From Notospermus geniculatus (taxonomy: Eukaryota; Nemertea; Pilidiophora; Heteronemertea; Lineidae): a stretch of DNA of 64,000 bases. The stretch's first letter is position 1, and each line of letters opens with the position of its first letter. The position numbers and the translations under genes were made by a program. The notes beneath the pieces are model-generated. The model was not told the DNA's origin. It saw nothing but the letters and a program-made list of their open reading frames with translations, and searched no databases. Positions 1 through 11,600 of the stretch are shown here, piece after piece. Where the stretch lies: the NCBI GenBank assembly GCA_002633025.1, contig NMRB01001707.1:1-64000 (forward strand), read 5' to 3'.

Positions 1-1599
1 GTGCCAGACCAGGCGCGTGCTCCATGAAATAACAAACGATACCATAAAAAATATATTTTATTAACACAAAATGCTTCTGCAATCTTTAATTGTATTCAAT
101 CGTATACTAACACAAATCTCTTCTTTTAATTTCAGAACATGTCAGTTACCAAGAACTCCAGAAACGTGGTGTCGTCTGCTACACATGAGACGTGTTCAGC
201 AGCTATAGAGACAGGTGACTGCATCAGCATGACGTATCCACGATTTCCTCTGATGCCTCTCCTGACACCTCACAGTGGACTTTGATTTGTCCTTCATGTC
301 CAGTTCTGCACAGTCTAATACGTGCCGGATGTCACACCAAGTAGTACAGCAACATGAACGCAATGCCCAGCAGGAAAACCACTACTACGAAAAGGAATGA
401 GGGAATGTAGTACCAGTGCCCAGAACATGGAGTTAATAGAAACCAAGTAATGACCATGCCGAGATTTTCAATGTAGACCAGGACGTAGTAGGCGATATAT
501 CGGTAACGTGTGGGTCCGTCCACACTGTTCCAGTACGTAAATACATAGATGAATGCAACAAGTACGTTGAAGAAAGCGTCAGAGATGAAGTTATTGCAAT
601 ATGTTGCTCCACGGCGTAATGAAAGAAGGTAAATTGTCATTAGCAACAAATGGATGGCGATGGCAAAAAGCACCCAGTACCGAATGATGGAGGTGAAACG
701 CGCCAGGGCCAGTATCCGGGGTCCAATGGTGAATAATTTCCAAAGAAAAATGACAGCCATGGCGGAATAGCTCAGTTCCTTGCAGTACTGCCTGGCTGCT
801 CTATTCGCACGTGCGTAAGACACCGACGACGTGGCACAACAAACCCAGGATGATGCACACGAAACTGTTTGCGCGAGCACTGGAAAGAGAAATGGAATGG
901 CGACTTGACGCAGAATAAAGTCAACGATATCAGGTTGACGAAGAAGAACATGGGGTCAGGCAAAATTACCCGTCGTGACGTTTTGATTTGGTCGAAACTG
1001 ACTTGACGGAGGCGGCTCAGGAACTCACTATGCTTTGTAGGAAGCAGATGTGCATCTGTGAAAGGGTACGTACTTCAAAGGCTCATATTAATTTTCTCTG
1101 TTCCCTGTGTTTGCATGATGTAAAGCTGTAATGTCAACTGTGGAGCTGACTCGACGAAGGCTTCAATAAGTGCGAATACCGCCACATCTTCGATCTCCAG
1201 ATTCATTCGTTTGCGGTAGTACTCCTCACGACGATCATCTTTTGTCTTGCTGGCCTTCCAGCTCAAACAAGCTATCTCAGTGCACCTGGGAAAGAAGAAT
1301 TGTCAGACACGAACACAAGAATTTATCCCTTGGGGATTGTCCTTAAGAGGGTTGGTCGCAGGAACAGTATCTCTTGACACTGCAAGTTTGTCGCCCTTCT
1401 GAATCCATCCGTTAGGGGCTCGAACAGCCGCCAGAGCCGATTGTACCTGCTTTACCAATCTCGTCCATCACTGATGATTGGGCGAAAGAACAACTTCCAA
1501 GATGGAATTCGTTAGGGAACAAAGCTAACTGCTTTTCTACAGCCTTAGCATGAATTTGACCATCTCAAACCCAAAGGTCAGAGTTGCGACGGTTATATA
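1..1599. repeat. Segmental duplication, copy 1
   Basis: Nearly the same sequence recurs at about 16684-18840 in the same orientation, with a constant offset of 17243 around exon 2. It carries exons 2 and 3 of an XK-related gene plus the intron and 3' flank. Homology stops near 1599, after 'gcgacggttatatacattgc'. Copy 2 differs by a 561-bp insertion, small indels and point changes. Confidence 0.93.
332..1285 (-). CDS. XK-related protein, exons 2-3 (copy 1, partial)
   Basis: XK-related proteins are multi-pass membrane proteins; several are phospholipid scramblases. Exon 2 (1285 down to 1074) follows an acceptor after TTTCCCAG and encodes a basic cytosolic stretch and the family signature ESAPQLTLQLYI. 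Exon 3 (879 down to 332) follows CTCTTTCCAG and encodes the LWKLFTIGPRILALA, DGPTRYRYIAYY and terminal LLYYLV segments, with stop at 332-334. Exon 1 is not seen upstream. Exon 2 has an in-frame TGA (1077-1075) one base before its only likely donor, GTACGT. Exon phases otherwise agree (leftover A joins TG). The start of exon 3 also reads poorly in the conserved frame. The locus is therefore either a pseudogene or makes a truncated product. Family assignment is confident; function is not. Confidence 0.72.
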
Positions 1600-2130
1600 C
1601 ATTGCTTCCCAGGACGAATATCTGGTTCAGATTCTGTTCAGAATCTTTCACCGGATCCGAACCGGATTCCAACCTGATTCGATTCAGATTCCGACCCAAA
1701 CTCCTACACGTGACCGTTTGGGATTTTGCCAATTTTTCCTCGGCTTTGACTGAGGAGCAGAGGCGGCAGTACGGGATATCACAGACAGTCTCTATGTTTT
1801 ATAAAATCTACGATTGTGGGAATTTTGTAATTTATTTCGCGGTGTGCAGAAAATTCAGAGAGGACTTCAAGACGATGTTTTCCTGTAAATGGGCAAAATG
1901 CTGTGCAAAATTCTGAATTCAACAACGGCACACTGTTCTATCATGAGAACGTGACAACGTTTTCGTGGTTTTCCTCTACCATGAGTTATTTCGCGGGCCA
2001 CGAAATTCGCAATGTTTGTCAACAAAGATGTCATTGTTTACATCACGTGGCCCGATCCATTCATAACCATGTTCTGTTGACATGCGCTGAAGACCACTAG
2101 TTTTAACATGACAGCGCAGCTTGCCTCTCT
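1600..2130. other. Non-coding stretch, no gene recognised
   Basis: Lies upstream of copy 1 of the XKR duplication, where exon 1 would be expected. Open frames here are short and show no recognisable domain. Near 1625-1700 there are short degenerate 'ccggatccgaaccggattc' direct repeats. Confidence 0.5.
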
Positions 2131-2227
2131 CTGATTGGCTACTCCTTGAATATCACGTCGCAATATTTGTTCTCGCTTCGAAATCAAGTTGGATTAAAAG
2201 GCGTCCTGTGCTGAAATATGCCCGCCG

Positions 2228-3190
2228 AATAAAACTAGCAGCACACTGGCCGCCAAATCTGGCGTCCAGAAGCGTTCGACTGAACGCCTCTCGACGCCAG
2301 AGTTGGCTGCTGGTGGATCCTGGTGAGAGCACACCTGCCCAGACTTGGCGTTCAGTGACATCTTTTCGTGCCACTTGAGGCTTTCACTTTGAAATCATGT
2401 GACATCAAGACGCAAGCTGATTGGCCAAAGCCTCGCCGCCGACTCCAAGTTTGGCTGCCATCTGTAGCACACTTGGCTGCTTCAGGAGTTCACTGGCGTC
2501 CACAGGCGTCCAAAATCAAACATGTTTGATATCTGGAGTTCAGTGGCGTTCGGCGGCGTTCTCCAGATTCCATTCGTAATACATTGGGGATTTTTCTGGC
2601 GTTCGGACATTGGCGTCGAAAAAACGCCTCTGGACGCCGAAGTTGGCGGCCAGTGTGCTGCATGCTTAAGGCTTTCGAAGGCGACATTTCAACGGCATCT
2701 TCGATAATCGAAGGGCGATCTGCTGACCACTGCGTTACATCGCACATCACCCTTCGAGAAAGCACATTGGGGATTTTTCTGGCGTTCGGACATTGGCGTC
2801 GAAAAAACGCCTCTGGACGCCGAAGTTGGCGGCCAGTGTGCTGCATGCTTAAGGCTTTCGAAGGCGACATTTGAACGGCATCTTCGATAATCGAAGGGCG
2901 ATCTGCTGACCACTGCGTTACATCGCACATCACCCTTCGAGAAATACACCGGTCCGCGGCTTATCCGCTGCCTCTTGAAGAGGAGGCCAATCAGAACCGG
3001 TGTTATAACATTTCCTCGTGGTACAAATAGTGGTAGCCGAAGACCCGATATAAAGTACAATGTGATTGGTCGACCGGTAAAGTTGGCATCGTGCCAATAT
3101 ACGCCACGGTCCGGTGTATTACTCGAAGGGTGATGTGCGATGTAACGCAGTGGTGAGCAGATCGCCCTTCGATTACCGAAGATGTTTGAA
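2228..3190. repeat. Composite inverted and tandem repeat
   Basis: A unit of about 183 bp is present twice in tandem (about 2578-2760 and 2761-2943). The block around 2884-2952 recurs in inverse orientation at 3113-3187, enclosing about 160 bp. The segment 'agcagcacactggccgcca' near 2228 is inverted at about 2648 and 2831. The structure reads as one MITE-like element duplicated within another. The open frames here are products of the repeats. Confidence 0.8.
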
Positions 3191-3488
3191 CGGTGGAGGA
3201 GACGAAAACAGGGGTGATTATGTCGATGGCGAGAGGTGCAGGATGGCTGCTTGGACGATGCAACACGTTTTGCCACCAAATGCCGTCAACAGCAACAAGA
3301 CCAACAACGGCAATGGACACTGACTGACACAGATGATGTACATGTAGATGTACACGATGTACCTTCGCTAGCATACGGCGGGCAACACATTCCCGAGCAT
3401 TTAGGCCTCCGATTATCCCTCGGAAAATATCCAGTCTCTGCTTGGATACTTGTCCTGCATTCCTACATTCAGCAGTCCCAGATTGTGC

Positions 3489-3849
3489 TAGTCTCGCGTC
3501 ACCAGCCTCTCTCTCTTACAGGAGAGAGTCTGGTAGCAAAGGCCAAAACTTTCGTTACCGCCAGGTGGCGAGTGTCCAGCTCAGAGCATCCGAATCTGAT
3601 TGGCCAACGGCTGATTAAACATGGCTGCGCCCATGAAACGCATGATGAAAAGGTAACATTTCCCTCGGACTATTTCGTTCCTTGTTCGTTCATCATGCGT
3701 TTCATGGGCGCAGCCATGTTTAATCAGCCGTTGGCCAATCAGATTCGGATGCTCTGAGCTGGACACTCGCCACCTGGCGGTAACGAAAGTTTTGGCCTTT
3801 GCTACCAGACTCTCTCCTGTAAGAGAGAGAGGCTGGTGACGCGAGACTA
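3489..3849. mobile_element. Foldback element, 161-bp TIRs, 9-bp TSD
   Basis: Left arm 3489-3649 and right arm 3689-3849 are almost perfect inverse copies, starting TAGTCTCGCGTCACCAGCC. The loop is only 39 bp. The direct repeat AGATTGTGC flanks the element at 3480-3488 and 3850-3858. Long TIRs with a 9-bp target duplication are typical of Mutator-like elements. No transposase is present, so it is non-autonomous. Confidence 0.88.
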
Positions 3850-4251
3850 AGATTGTGCTGACATTTCTCTGAGTCCTTCCTCCCAGGGGTAGTTGTCAAA
3901 AAACACAGTAGTAAACCCGCGATCACGTGATCTGTAGTAACTCGTCATTTCATTGATGAGCGCCACAGCGGAGTTTTTCGTAACTAATCTGACGCTGCTC
4001 AGTGTTTGTAACATACGAAGTTGTCAACAATAACAGTAAAAAAAGAATCCGTGGTACATTACCTTTAAAACGTTGGTGAAGCAACTTGCAGCTGAAAGGC
4101 GCTGAGGACTTAACCCTTTTGCGCCCATACTCGCCGTTTGGCGAGTGCGGACTGTACCACACACCCGCGGGCATTCAAACTGACATAGAATCGTAACCCA
4201 TTGGTGTCCTCTTTTCATATTTTTTAATGCGAGAGTAACCCCCCCCCCCCC

Positions 4252-4252
4252 N
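4252..4252. other. Ambiguous base after a poly-C run
   Basis: A single N follows a run of C at about 4239-4251, so local reading frames are unreliable. Confidence 0.95.
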
Positions 4253-4401
4253 TAGCGCTTAAAGACAGAGGAGAAAAAAGTAGCACTCAATGGGCAGTCC
4301 AGAATATACTTCAACCTGTCGATAATAGGGGTCTCTACTGTTCTATAGGGCATACTATCCACTTCCTGTTGGTTCACAAGGTGACCCTTATTTTCAACAC
4401 T

Positions 4402-4542
4402 AAAAAGTTTTCGCAAAGCCCCCGAAACGCCAACGCGAACGCCAATCCCATTATTCGATGCCACGAAGAGAACAGCGAACAATAGCAATGAATAGGATTA
4501 GACGTTCGCGTCGACGTTTCGGGGGCTTTGCGAAAACTCTAT
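4402..4542. mobile_element. MITE family 'GCAAAGCCCCCGAAACG', copy 1
   Basis: Inverted arms carry GTTTTCGCAAAGCCCCCG and its complement, and ACT flanks both sides (4399-4401, 4543-4545). Sister sequence at about 47780-47890 lacks the element and reads straight through (cagcactgtctggc), so it is a true insertion. Related copies lie at 47455-47580 and 58310-58439. Confidence 0.85.
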
Positions 4543-4599
4543 ACTGTCAGGCTTGGTCCGTGTATGTCTGGCAATATTTTGAGCTGTGTCTCTGTTGTT

Positions 4600-5560
4600 G
4601 CATGAGCAATGTTTGAAAGGGGCTGGAGGAAGAAAGCTCCCATGTCCAAAGTGTGCATATTTCAGAAAGTATTGGTCCGATTTAAATGAAATTCGCAGTG
4701 GTGATACTTGAATCTGAAAGATTAATAATCACCATGAAGAGAAGTAGTAATGTTATGTAACAGTGGCTAAGACAATGCATTTTGATACTTGACAATAAAT
4801 CCTGTGTACTGTTGAAACTCCTAAAAATAGTGCGAATGGCACTGTGCCCGCTTGGCTTGAAGCACAGTGGTGGGAATCATCAGCAACCCCATAAAAGCCA
4901 TTTAGGTACAAACATGCCAAATTGCCATATTAATCTCTTGACTAAGAACATGCAAACCATTAGAAGATCGAGAAGAACCAATTTCGTAATTTCAGGCAAA
5001 CTCTGACCTCTGTGACCTTGAAAAGTAGGTCAAATTAAAAACTCGGGTACTATATCTTATGTATCCTTATTAGATATACCCATGAAAAAAAATGGACAAA
5101 AATCCATCTCTTGGTTATGCAGAAAAAGCACTTTCAGTGATTTTGGTTTTGGCCCCCTAGTGGCAAAGTCAAGAATCAGATTTCCCCGAAAGTTTGTCTG
5201 TAAGTTGCTATAACCTAGAGGTACATGTGTACAAACGTTCAACATGATAGTTCAAACCATTATCAAAATATAGCCCTTTGAAATTTTTCACAAAACGCCC
5301 CCTGGAGGCCAGAATAGGAATCCAATCGTACTCAAAATCGAACTCGACCTAGGTCTTAGGCCCATATATAGACCCACCGAAGACCAAAAAGATTCGTCAA
5401 AAAATAAAGGCGCTAGAGCGCTAACAATCCAAAAGTTTACGGACGAAGCGCCGTACCGCCGTACGGACTAACGCACGACAGACCACCACTCAATGACCCC
5501 AACCACAGCATAAGCCCTGCTGGGCCTTGCGGCCAAGCGTAGGGACCGTCTCATAAGTTG
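4600..5560. repeat. Dispersed repeat, degenerate
   Basis: Shares the 'gacctctgtgaccttgaaaagtaggtcaa' region, 'atgtatcc(t)cattag' and the 'tggcaaagt' block with the repeats at 13.5-14.4 and 59.95-61.06 kb. It is too diverged to define ends. No coding function recognised. Confidence 0.6.
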
Positions 5561-6960
5561 TTGGCAGTGGAAGACAAGTGGTGTTGACATAGCTTTACAA
5601 AAACGTCAATTTTTCAAAAACTAAATGGCCGATTTTGACAGTAACTTGCTAAGTCACCTTTATTTTGGCATAACTTCATTCTAGCAAAGGAATTTTGGTG
5701 AAAAACCCAGAAACAAAAAAGTGTTTGTTTGGACCTTTTTTCAACGAAAGATTACGCAATGAAGAAGAGAATCTTGTGCAAAAACATTGATGCCCAGTTG
5801 TAGTCAACAAGATTTCTGACTTTATACAGAAAACCGCATTTAAATTGGTTTGATGGTTTATGAGATATTTGAGATAATCGGTGTTGATATTAATACGAAC
5901 AAGACTGTACCTGGAATTCCGAGTACTCACATCGCGTTATCATTGTCCAGAACATGCCTGATCGATCACCGACGTCTTTACTGACACGTGGTTCGTAATA
6001 ATGACACAAAAAATTGCATGACAAAACAAAATTGCAGGTGTTGACTAAGGGAAAATATCGAGGCCTTCGCCTTTGGACTACCTCCACTTCAAATATCAAA
6101 GGCCAAAGGCCACTACGCCTACGCTCCACCCACCCTATTGCCACCGTTCGACTCGTTCCCGCTGTTGTTGTGCCATCTGTCGAGCGTATTCCCTCCGTTG
6201 ACAGATTGTTGTCGGAAGTAGCTATATGAACTCTTGATGGTCACATGGTGTTCCTTGCCTCGCTGTCAGTAAGGTCTTTCCACTTGATCGCTCTGGCCGT
6301 GACGTCCAATCAGGTCCTTCATGTCACATCAGTCAGTTGCTGCTAACACATTGCACGTCCAACCGGAGAAATCTCAAAGAAGAGAGTCCTATGTTGCCTC
6401 TAGGTTTCACGTTGTTCCCAATCGTTCGCAACATTAAGCAGACTGCCTTCTAACCCTCTGAACCCGGCCATAGACCTGCTTCTGTGCTTAATTGTATCAT
6501 TATGTAAGTGCCTTAACATTCAGGCCCCGGAACGTCGTAACTTCTAATGGCGGTGTTACGCCCCCTGTTGGCCAACACGGTCAAATCCTTCATCATTTTT
6601 GCTTCGCGTTACAGACATGCAACCTTTTTCTCTATCAAACAGACTCACACGTTCTCACAACCACACCTCTGTCATCGCACATACTTGGACACATCACCCA
6701 TCTCCGGCGTTCGTTTCTTTTGAAGTCTGCAAGTTGGACACACCCACGACTGGCTTATACCACACACGAATGGTTTAACTTCTTTGTAAAGGAAGTCTTA
6801 TGGTTGTACTTACCGTCAGTTTCGTCACTCCTTTTTGTCATACACGGTATGTCACACTTAAACCCTTGGTAGGGCCTACAAAATGGCCCTGTCCAAAATA
6901 TTTTCTTCTCAAGAAAACTTATTAAAGTGTAGGCCTCGCCTCACCGTCTGTGTCTGATTA
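5560..6960. other. Non-coding stretch downstream of the FN3 gene
   Basis: Further exons of the minus-strand LamG-FN3 gene would be expected here or below. I found no FN3 signature, membrane segment or convincing splice pair. Frames at 5676-6229 and 6492-6872 show no recognisable features. Confidence 0.5.
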
Positions 6961-6969
6961 CCTACTCAC

Positions 6970-8651
6970 CTGTCGGGATGAACTTTAAGGGAAGGTTGAG
7001 TGTGGCACTCTTTTCTGTCCCAGCCGTGCTCCAAATACTGACGACGTATTCCTTGTTTGGTGTCAAACCCGTCAGAGTGGCTGTGTTGATGTCCTTGGAA
7101 AGAGGACTCGATGGAGTTAATACGACGCCCTCTGCAGGCGTAACAAGAATCTCATATTTTTCGAACACCCCTACTGTTGGAGCCTTCCAGTGAAGTGTTG
7201 CAGCCTTTGCTGAGATGGTTGCTTTGATTTCTAGGACTTTTGCCGGTTCTGAAAAATACATTCTTGCGTTGAGGGATGTTCTAATCCAGTGTTGACTCCA
7301 AGGGGCTAGTACTCGGGTGAACCCATAGTGACGAGATGTAGAGGAATATGACCGTGGTAACCTGACATGTGTTTTAACGCGGCTGGTAATGCCATATAAA
7401 GTCGTCGTTGAAATCACTTACTGGCATTGAACGTCTTCGTGGTCGGGCTGCTTTCGGTCGATCCTTCACCTTTGGTCTTTATCGTCACTGTGTACTTTGT
7501 ACCGGCCGTCAAAGACTCCAGTTTTGAGAAGAGATTGGCATCTTTTGGGACGGAAGAGGGCTTGGTCGTTGCTCCTCCAGTTGTCGGTGTGAGGGAGATT
7601 CCGTATGAAGTAATCGGACTACTCGCCACCGGAGCCGACCACTTCATCATCGCAGTCGTCATGGTGATGGATTCAATTTTGATGGTACTTGCATCAACAG
7701 GTTTTGGTGCTGAAATTTATTGGCATAAAATATTAACAGGTATTTATAATTGTCGGGGTTACACAAGATATTTCTTAGCCACATTCTAATCGATGAATGG
7801 ACTTACGTTGAAACGCATTGTCTTGGATATTTTTTTCATCAAAGAGGAGGAAACGCAAATAATGTAAGGGCCTCCCCTTGGCTCACTGGTGTCGGATAAA
7901 CTACTCACCTATTAGGCTGACCTTGAGGCCCTTATAATCGAATGTGGCACTCTTTTCTGTCCCGGCCGTGGTCCAAATACTGACAACGTAATCCTTGTGT
8001 AGTGTCAAGCCCGTTAGAGTGGCTGTGTTGATGTCCTTGGAAAGAGGACTCCGTGGAGTTAATACGACGCCTTCTGCAGGCGTAACAAGAATCTCATATT
8101 TTTCAAATACCCCTACTGTTGGAGCCTTCCAGTGAAGTGTTACAGCCTTTGATGAGGTGGTTGCTTTTATTTGTAAGACTGGTGCCGGTTCTGAAAAATA
8201 CATTCTTTCGTTGAGTGATATTCTTCGCCAATGTTGACTCGAAGGGGCTAGTACTCGGGTGAACCCATAGTGACGAGATGTAGAGGAGTATGACCGTGGT
8301 AACCTGACATGTGTTTTAATGCGGCTGGTAATGCCGTATAAAGTCGTCGATGAAATCACTTACTGGCATTGAACGTCTTCGTCGTCGGGCTGCTCTCGGT
8401 CGATCCTTCACCTTTGGTCTTTATCGTCACTGTGTACTTTGTACCGGCCGTCAAAGACTCCAGTTTTGAGAAGAGATTGGCATCTTTTGGGACGGAAGAG
8501 GGTTTTGTCGTTGCTCCTCCAGTTGTCGGTGTGAGAGAGATCTCGTATGAAGTAATCGGACTACTCGCCGCCGGACCCGACCACTTCACCACCGCAGTCG
8601 TCATGGTGATGGATTCAATTTTGATGGTACTTGCATCAACAGGTTCTGGTG
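6970..8651 (-). repeat. Tandem duplication of an FN3 exon pair
   Basis: The block with FN3-1 and FN3-2 (8651-7909) is repeated as FN3-3 and FN3-4 (7709-6970) with a period of about 942 bp. Introns are also similar, for example the stretch before each second FN3 exon. FN3-1 and FN3-3 are nearly identical, so the duplication is recent. Confidence 0.92.
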
Positions 8652-11600
8652 CTGAAATTTATGGGCGTAAAAATGTTAGGTAGGCCATTTTGTCGGGGTT
8701 AGGCTATACACACAACGTCTCTACATTACAATCGAAATCGATGAACAGACTTACTTCGATAGCAGTATCTCTCTCTGTTCTTTTTTATCTGATCATCCGT
8801 CAGAGCGTCAAGGTATAACACCACGCAGGCAAAGTGGTCATTGATGTTGAAGAGCTTGATATCTTTGGCTGGGCCAATCGTCACATGTGGTGTAACGGGA
8901 TTTGACCGACAGGTGAAGTTGACACATGCTTTAGCAATTTCCCGATCGAAATTGTACGACATCGAAACGAAATTCCAATGATTATGGTCGGGTCGGATGT
9001 CGAAAACTACATCAGTGCTCGGTCCAAGGTAAATGTTCGGCTGAAAATAATTCGATTATTGGCAGCCAGCTTTTCGGCTTATATCAGTCACTTCATCAGG
9101 CGCTATAGCATCTGCAGGCTGGTGATTCAAATTTTACTGTGCGCATTGTCAGAATATCCGGTCCTGAGCTGATAGCAGACGATGCATTCACAAAATCATG
9201 TGTGGCTCAATAGTGTTCATGATAATGGGGCAGATTCTTGAAAAGTCACCTACGTTATGCCATAAGACACCTAGGTAACCTCAGAATATTACCCTTTTAT
9301 TCACACAATAACCAATCCAAGGGCCAAATGCACTAGAAGTCGGCCGATTTGGCACATTTTGGCATTTCATGCGCTTGCGTGTGGAGATGAGTGCTCACAC
9401 TAGAAGGTTTGTATTAGATATTTCCTACCATTCCTGGCCGAGTTTTTATATTTGCTTCAGTGAAACTTATTGAGATTTTGCCCCACTCCTGTACGAATTG
9501 TCAGTCAAATGAAATTTCCCTCTGTACGCGTTGTCAGTTAAAATGTGTGTTCTTCGTTTTATTCGCCGGCTAGCGAAAATAATCTCGTATACCTCGCCTC
9601 TCGTAACGTTCAGTGATATCTTAAATAACGAGTTAATAAAAGCACTGCGGTTGAAGGTTGGCAGCAGATATACCAGTCCCCCGCCCCCCCCGATCCGACC
9701 CTGTGCTGGGTGACCATATGCGAGATAAGATTGCTTTCGAGGACAGCCTATCCCCGCAGACCGCACAAAGGTGGCTATCACGTGGTTGGGCTCCCGGGGA
9801 TTGGACTGTCTGGCCATCATCACGTGGTTGCCTATTCCCGTAAGCAGTCCTTCAAATAAGACAATTTGGTATGTCCTTGACATTGGATCCTGGAGGAGGG
9901 ATGGAGAGCAGGGGGGACCGCATAGAAACTCCGCTAGTGACTAGCGGGGTCGGTCGATAGTGAACGGAGCCTTAGCGGAGGTTCTGTGGGGCCACTTGTC
10001 GATAGTGAGCGCATAGAAACCCCGACAGCTGGCGGTCCACTAGCAGTACCGATATGGAGGACGCATAGAAATTCGCCAGGCAGTCGGCGACGCTGTCGCC
10101 AGGCCAAATCGCTGGAGGAACTAAGAGCACCTCCAGTGAGTCCGCTTGTAATTGTAGAGGACCATTCGTCGACCTGTGGCACGTAGAAGCAGATGCATTT
10201 TTTGATGTTCATGAAGATGTGCCTCACGATATAAATTTTCGTCCGAGAATTAACCTGCACGAGGATTTTACTGATGATGAATTCATGAGAAAATATCGAC
10301 AGCTAGAGGCCCGCTAGCAGTAGAGGACGCATAGAAATCCGCCGGCACTGTCGGCGAGAGTAAAATGAGCGAGGTCACCGCATGTCCTTGCGAAGGGGGC
10401 AAACTATTACGAAATTCCGAGGGGGGAGCAATGGAAATGCCTGTAGGGACCACGGCGGCAGCGCGATACGCAAACTTCCAACAGCTTGTCGGCGGACTTC
10501 ACTAGCGGGGTCCTATCGACGGTTCTATGCGGGCTCGAGAATTACCCCGATACGGTATCGGGCGACAAGGTCCCGCTAGGGGCTAGCGGGCCGTTCACTA
10601 ACGGAGTTTCTATGCGGTCCCCCCTGAAATCCACGCCGTCTAAAGCTGTGTTTATACCAGACATCCGGAATGCGGTATAGGGACGCGGAATCTCCGGCGG
10701 AAGCGATATGTTGTGTGCGAAAATGCATTGCATTCCGCAATCCGCATTCCGCGTGTCAGCAAATACTAGTGTCCAACTAGCGAATTTTGGCCTGCGACAA
10801 GGGACGGCTGAAAAATCGTAGGTCTTCGTAGACTGCCGTCTACATGTATGTTCGCAGTGATTCTCTGGCTCCGTGATCCTATGCGAAACACATGCTAAAT
10901 ATCGCAGCTTGTCGAGGGAATGTCGCAGACTTCAGATTCACCCCTTGTCGTGGGAGAAAGTCGCCTCAGGTATTCATTTTCTCATGTTAATGTTATTTGC
11001 TGTACTCCGAGACCGAAAAATGGCAGATTTAATCACCAATATTGCAAACAAATAAGACTGACAATGCGTACAGTACTTCAACTATACCAACTGGCAATGC
11101 GTACAGTCGCTCCGACTGACCTAGCGAGAAAATACTGACAATTCGTACAGGCCTTGTTTTTACAAAATGCCTGTTCACCTTGCAACAAGGGCGTCTAAAG
11201 CAAAGGCTACTATGCACACATGTGCAGTATTACCTGGGCCAAATATGAGTGGAAGTAGAGGCAATTAGGCCTATATGCCATATTTCACTCAAAAATTGCA
11301 ATTTTGCATCGGAACGGGAGCAATTTCATGCAAACATGGCCATTGCTTCACACTGTAAAGCCTATGTAAAACGAACCTATGGGGCAGTGTGGGCATATTA
11401 CATGATGTTCACATATCGCAGCAAATCATTCGCTATCCAGCTTTCCTTCCGCGTCTATAAATGATTTTGTGAATGCATCGTTTGCTATCAGCTCAGGACC
11501 GGATATTCTGACAACGCGTACTAGTAAAATTTGAATCACCAGCGTGATCTGCTGATTTGGACTCGAATGTTGATGTCATGGAGGTCTATACGGACAGGCG

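Noticed and set aside
2490-3374. Long minus-strand frames of 120-196 codons
   Set aside because: Repeated residues follow exactly the 183-bp DNA duplication and the inverted repeat.
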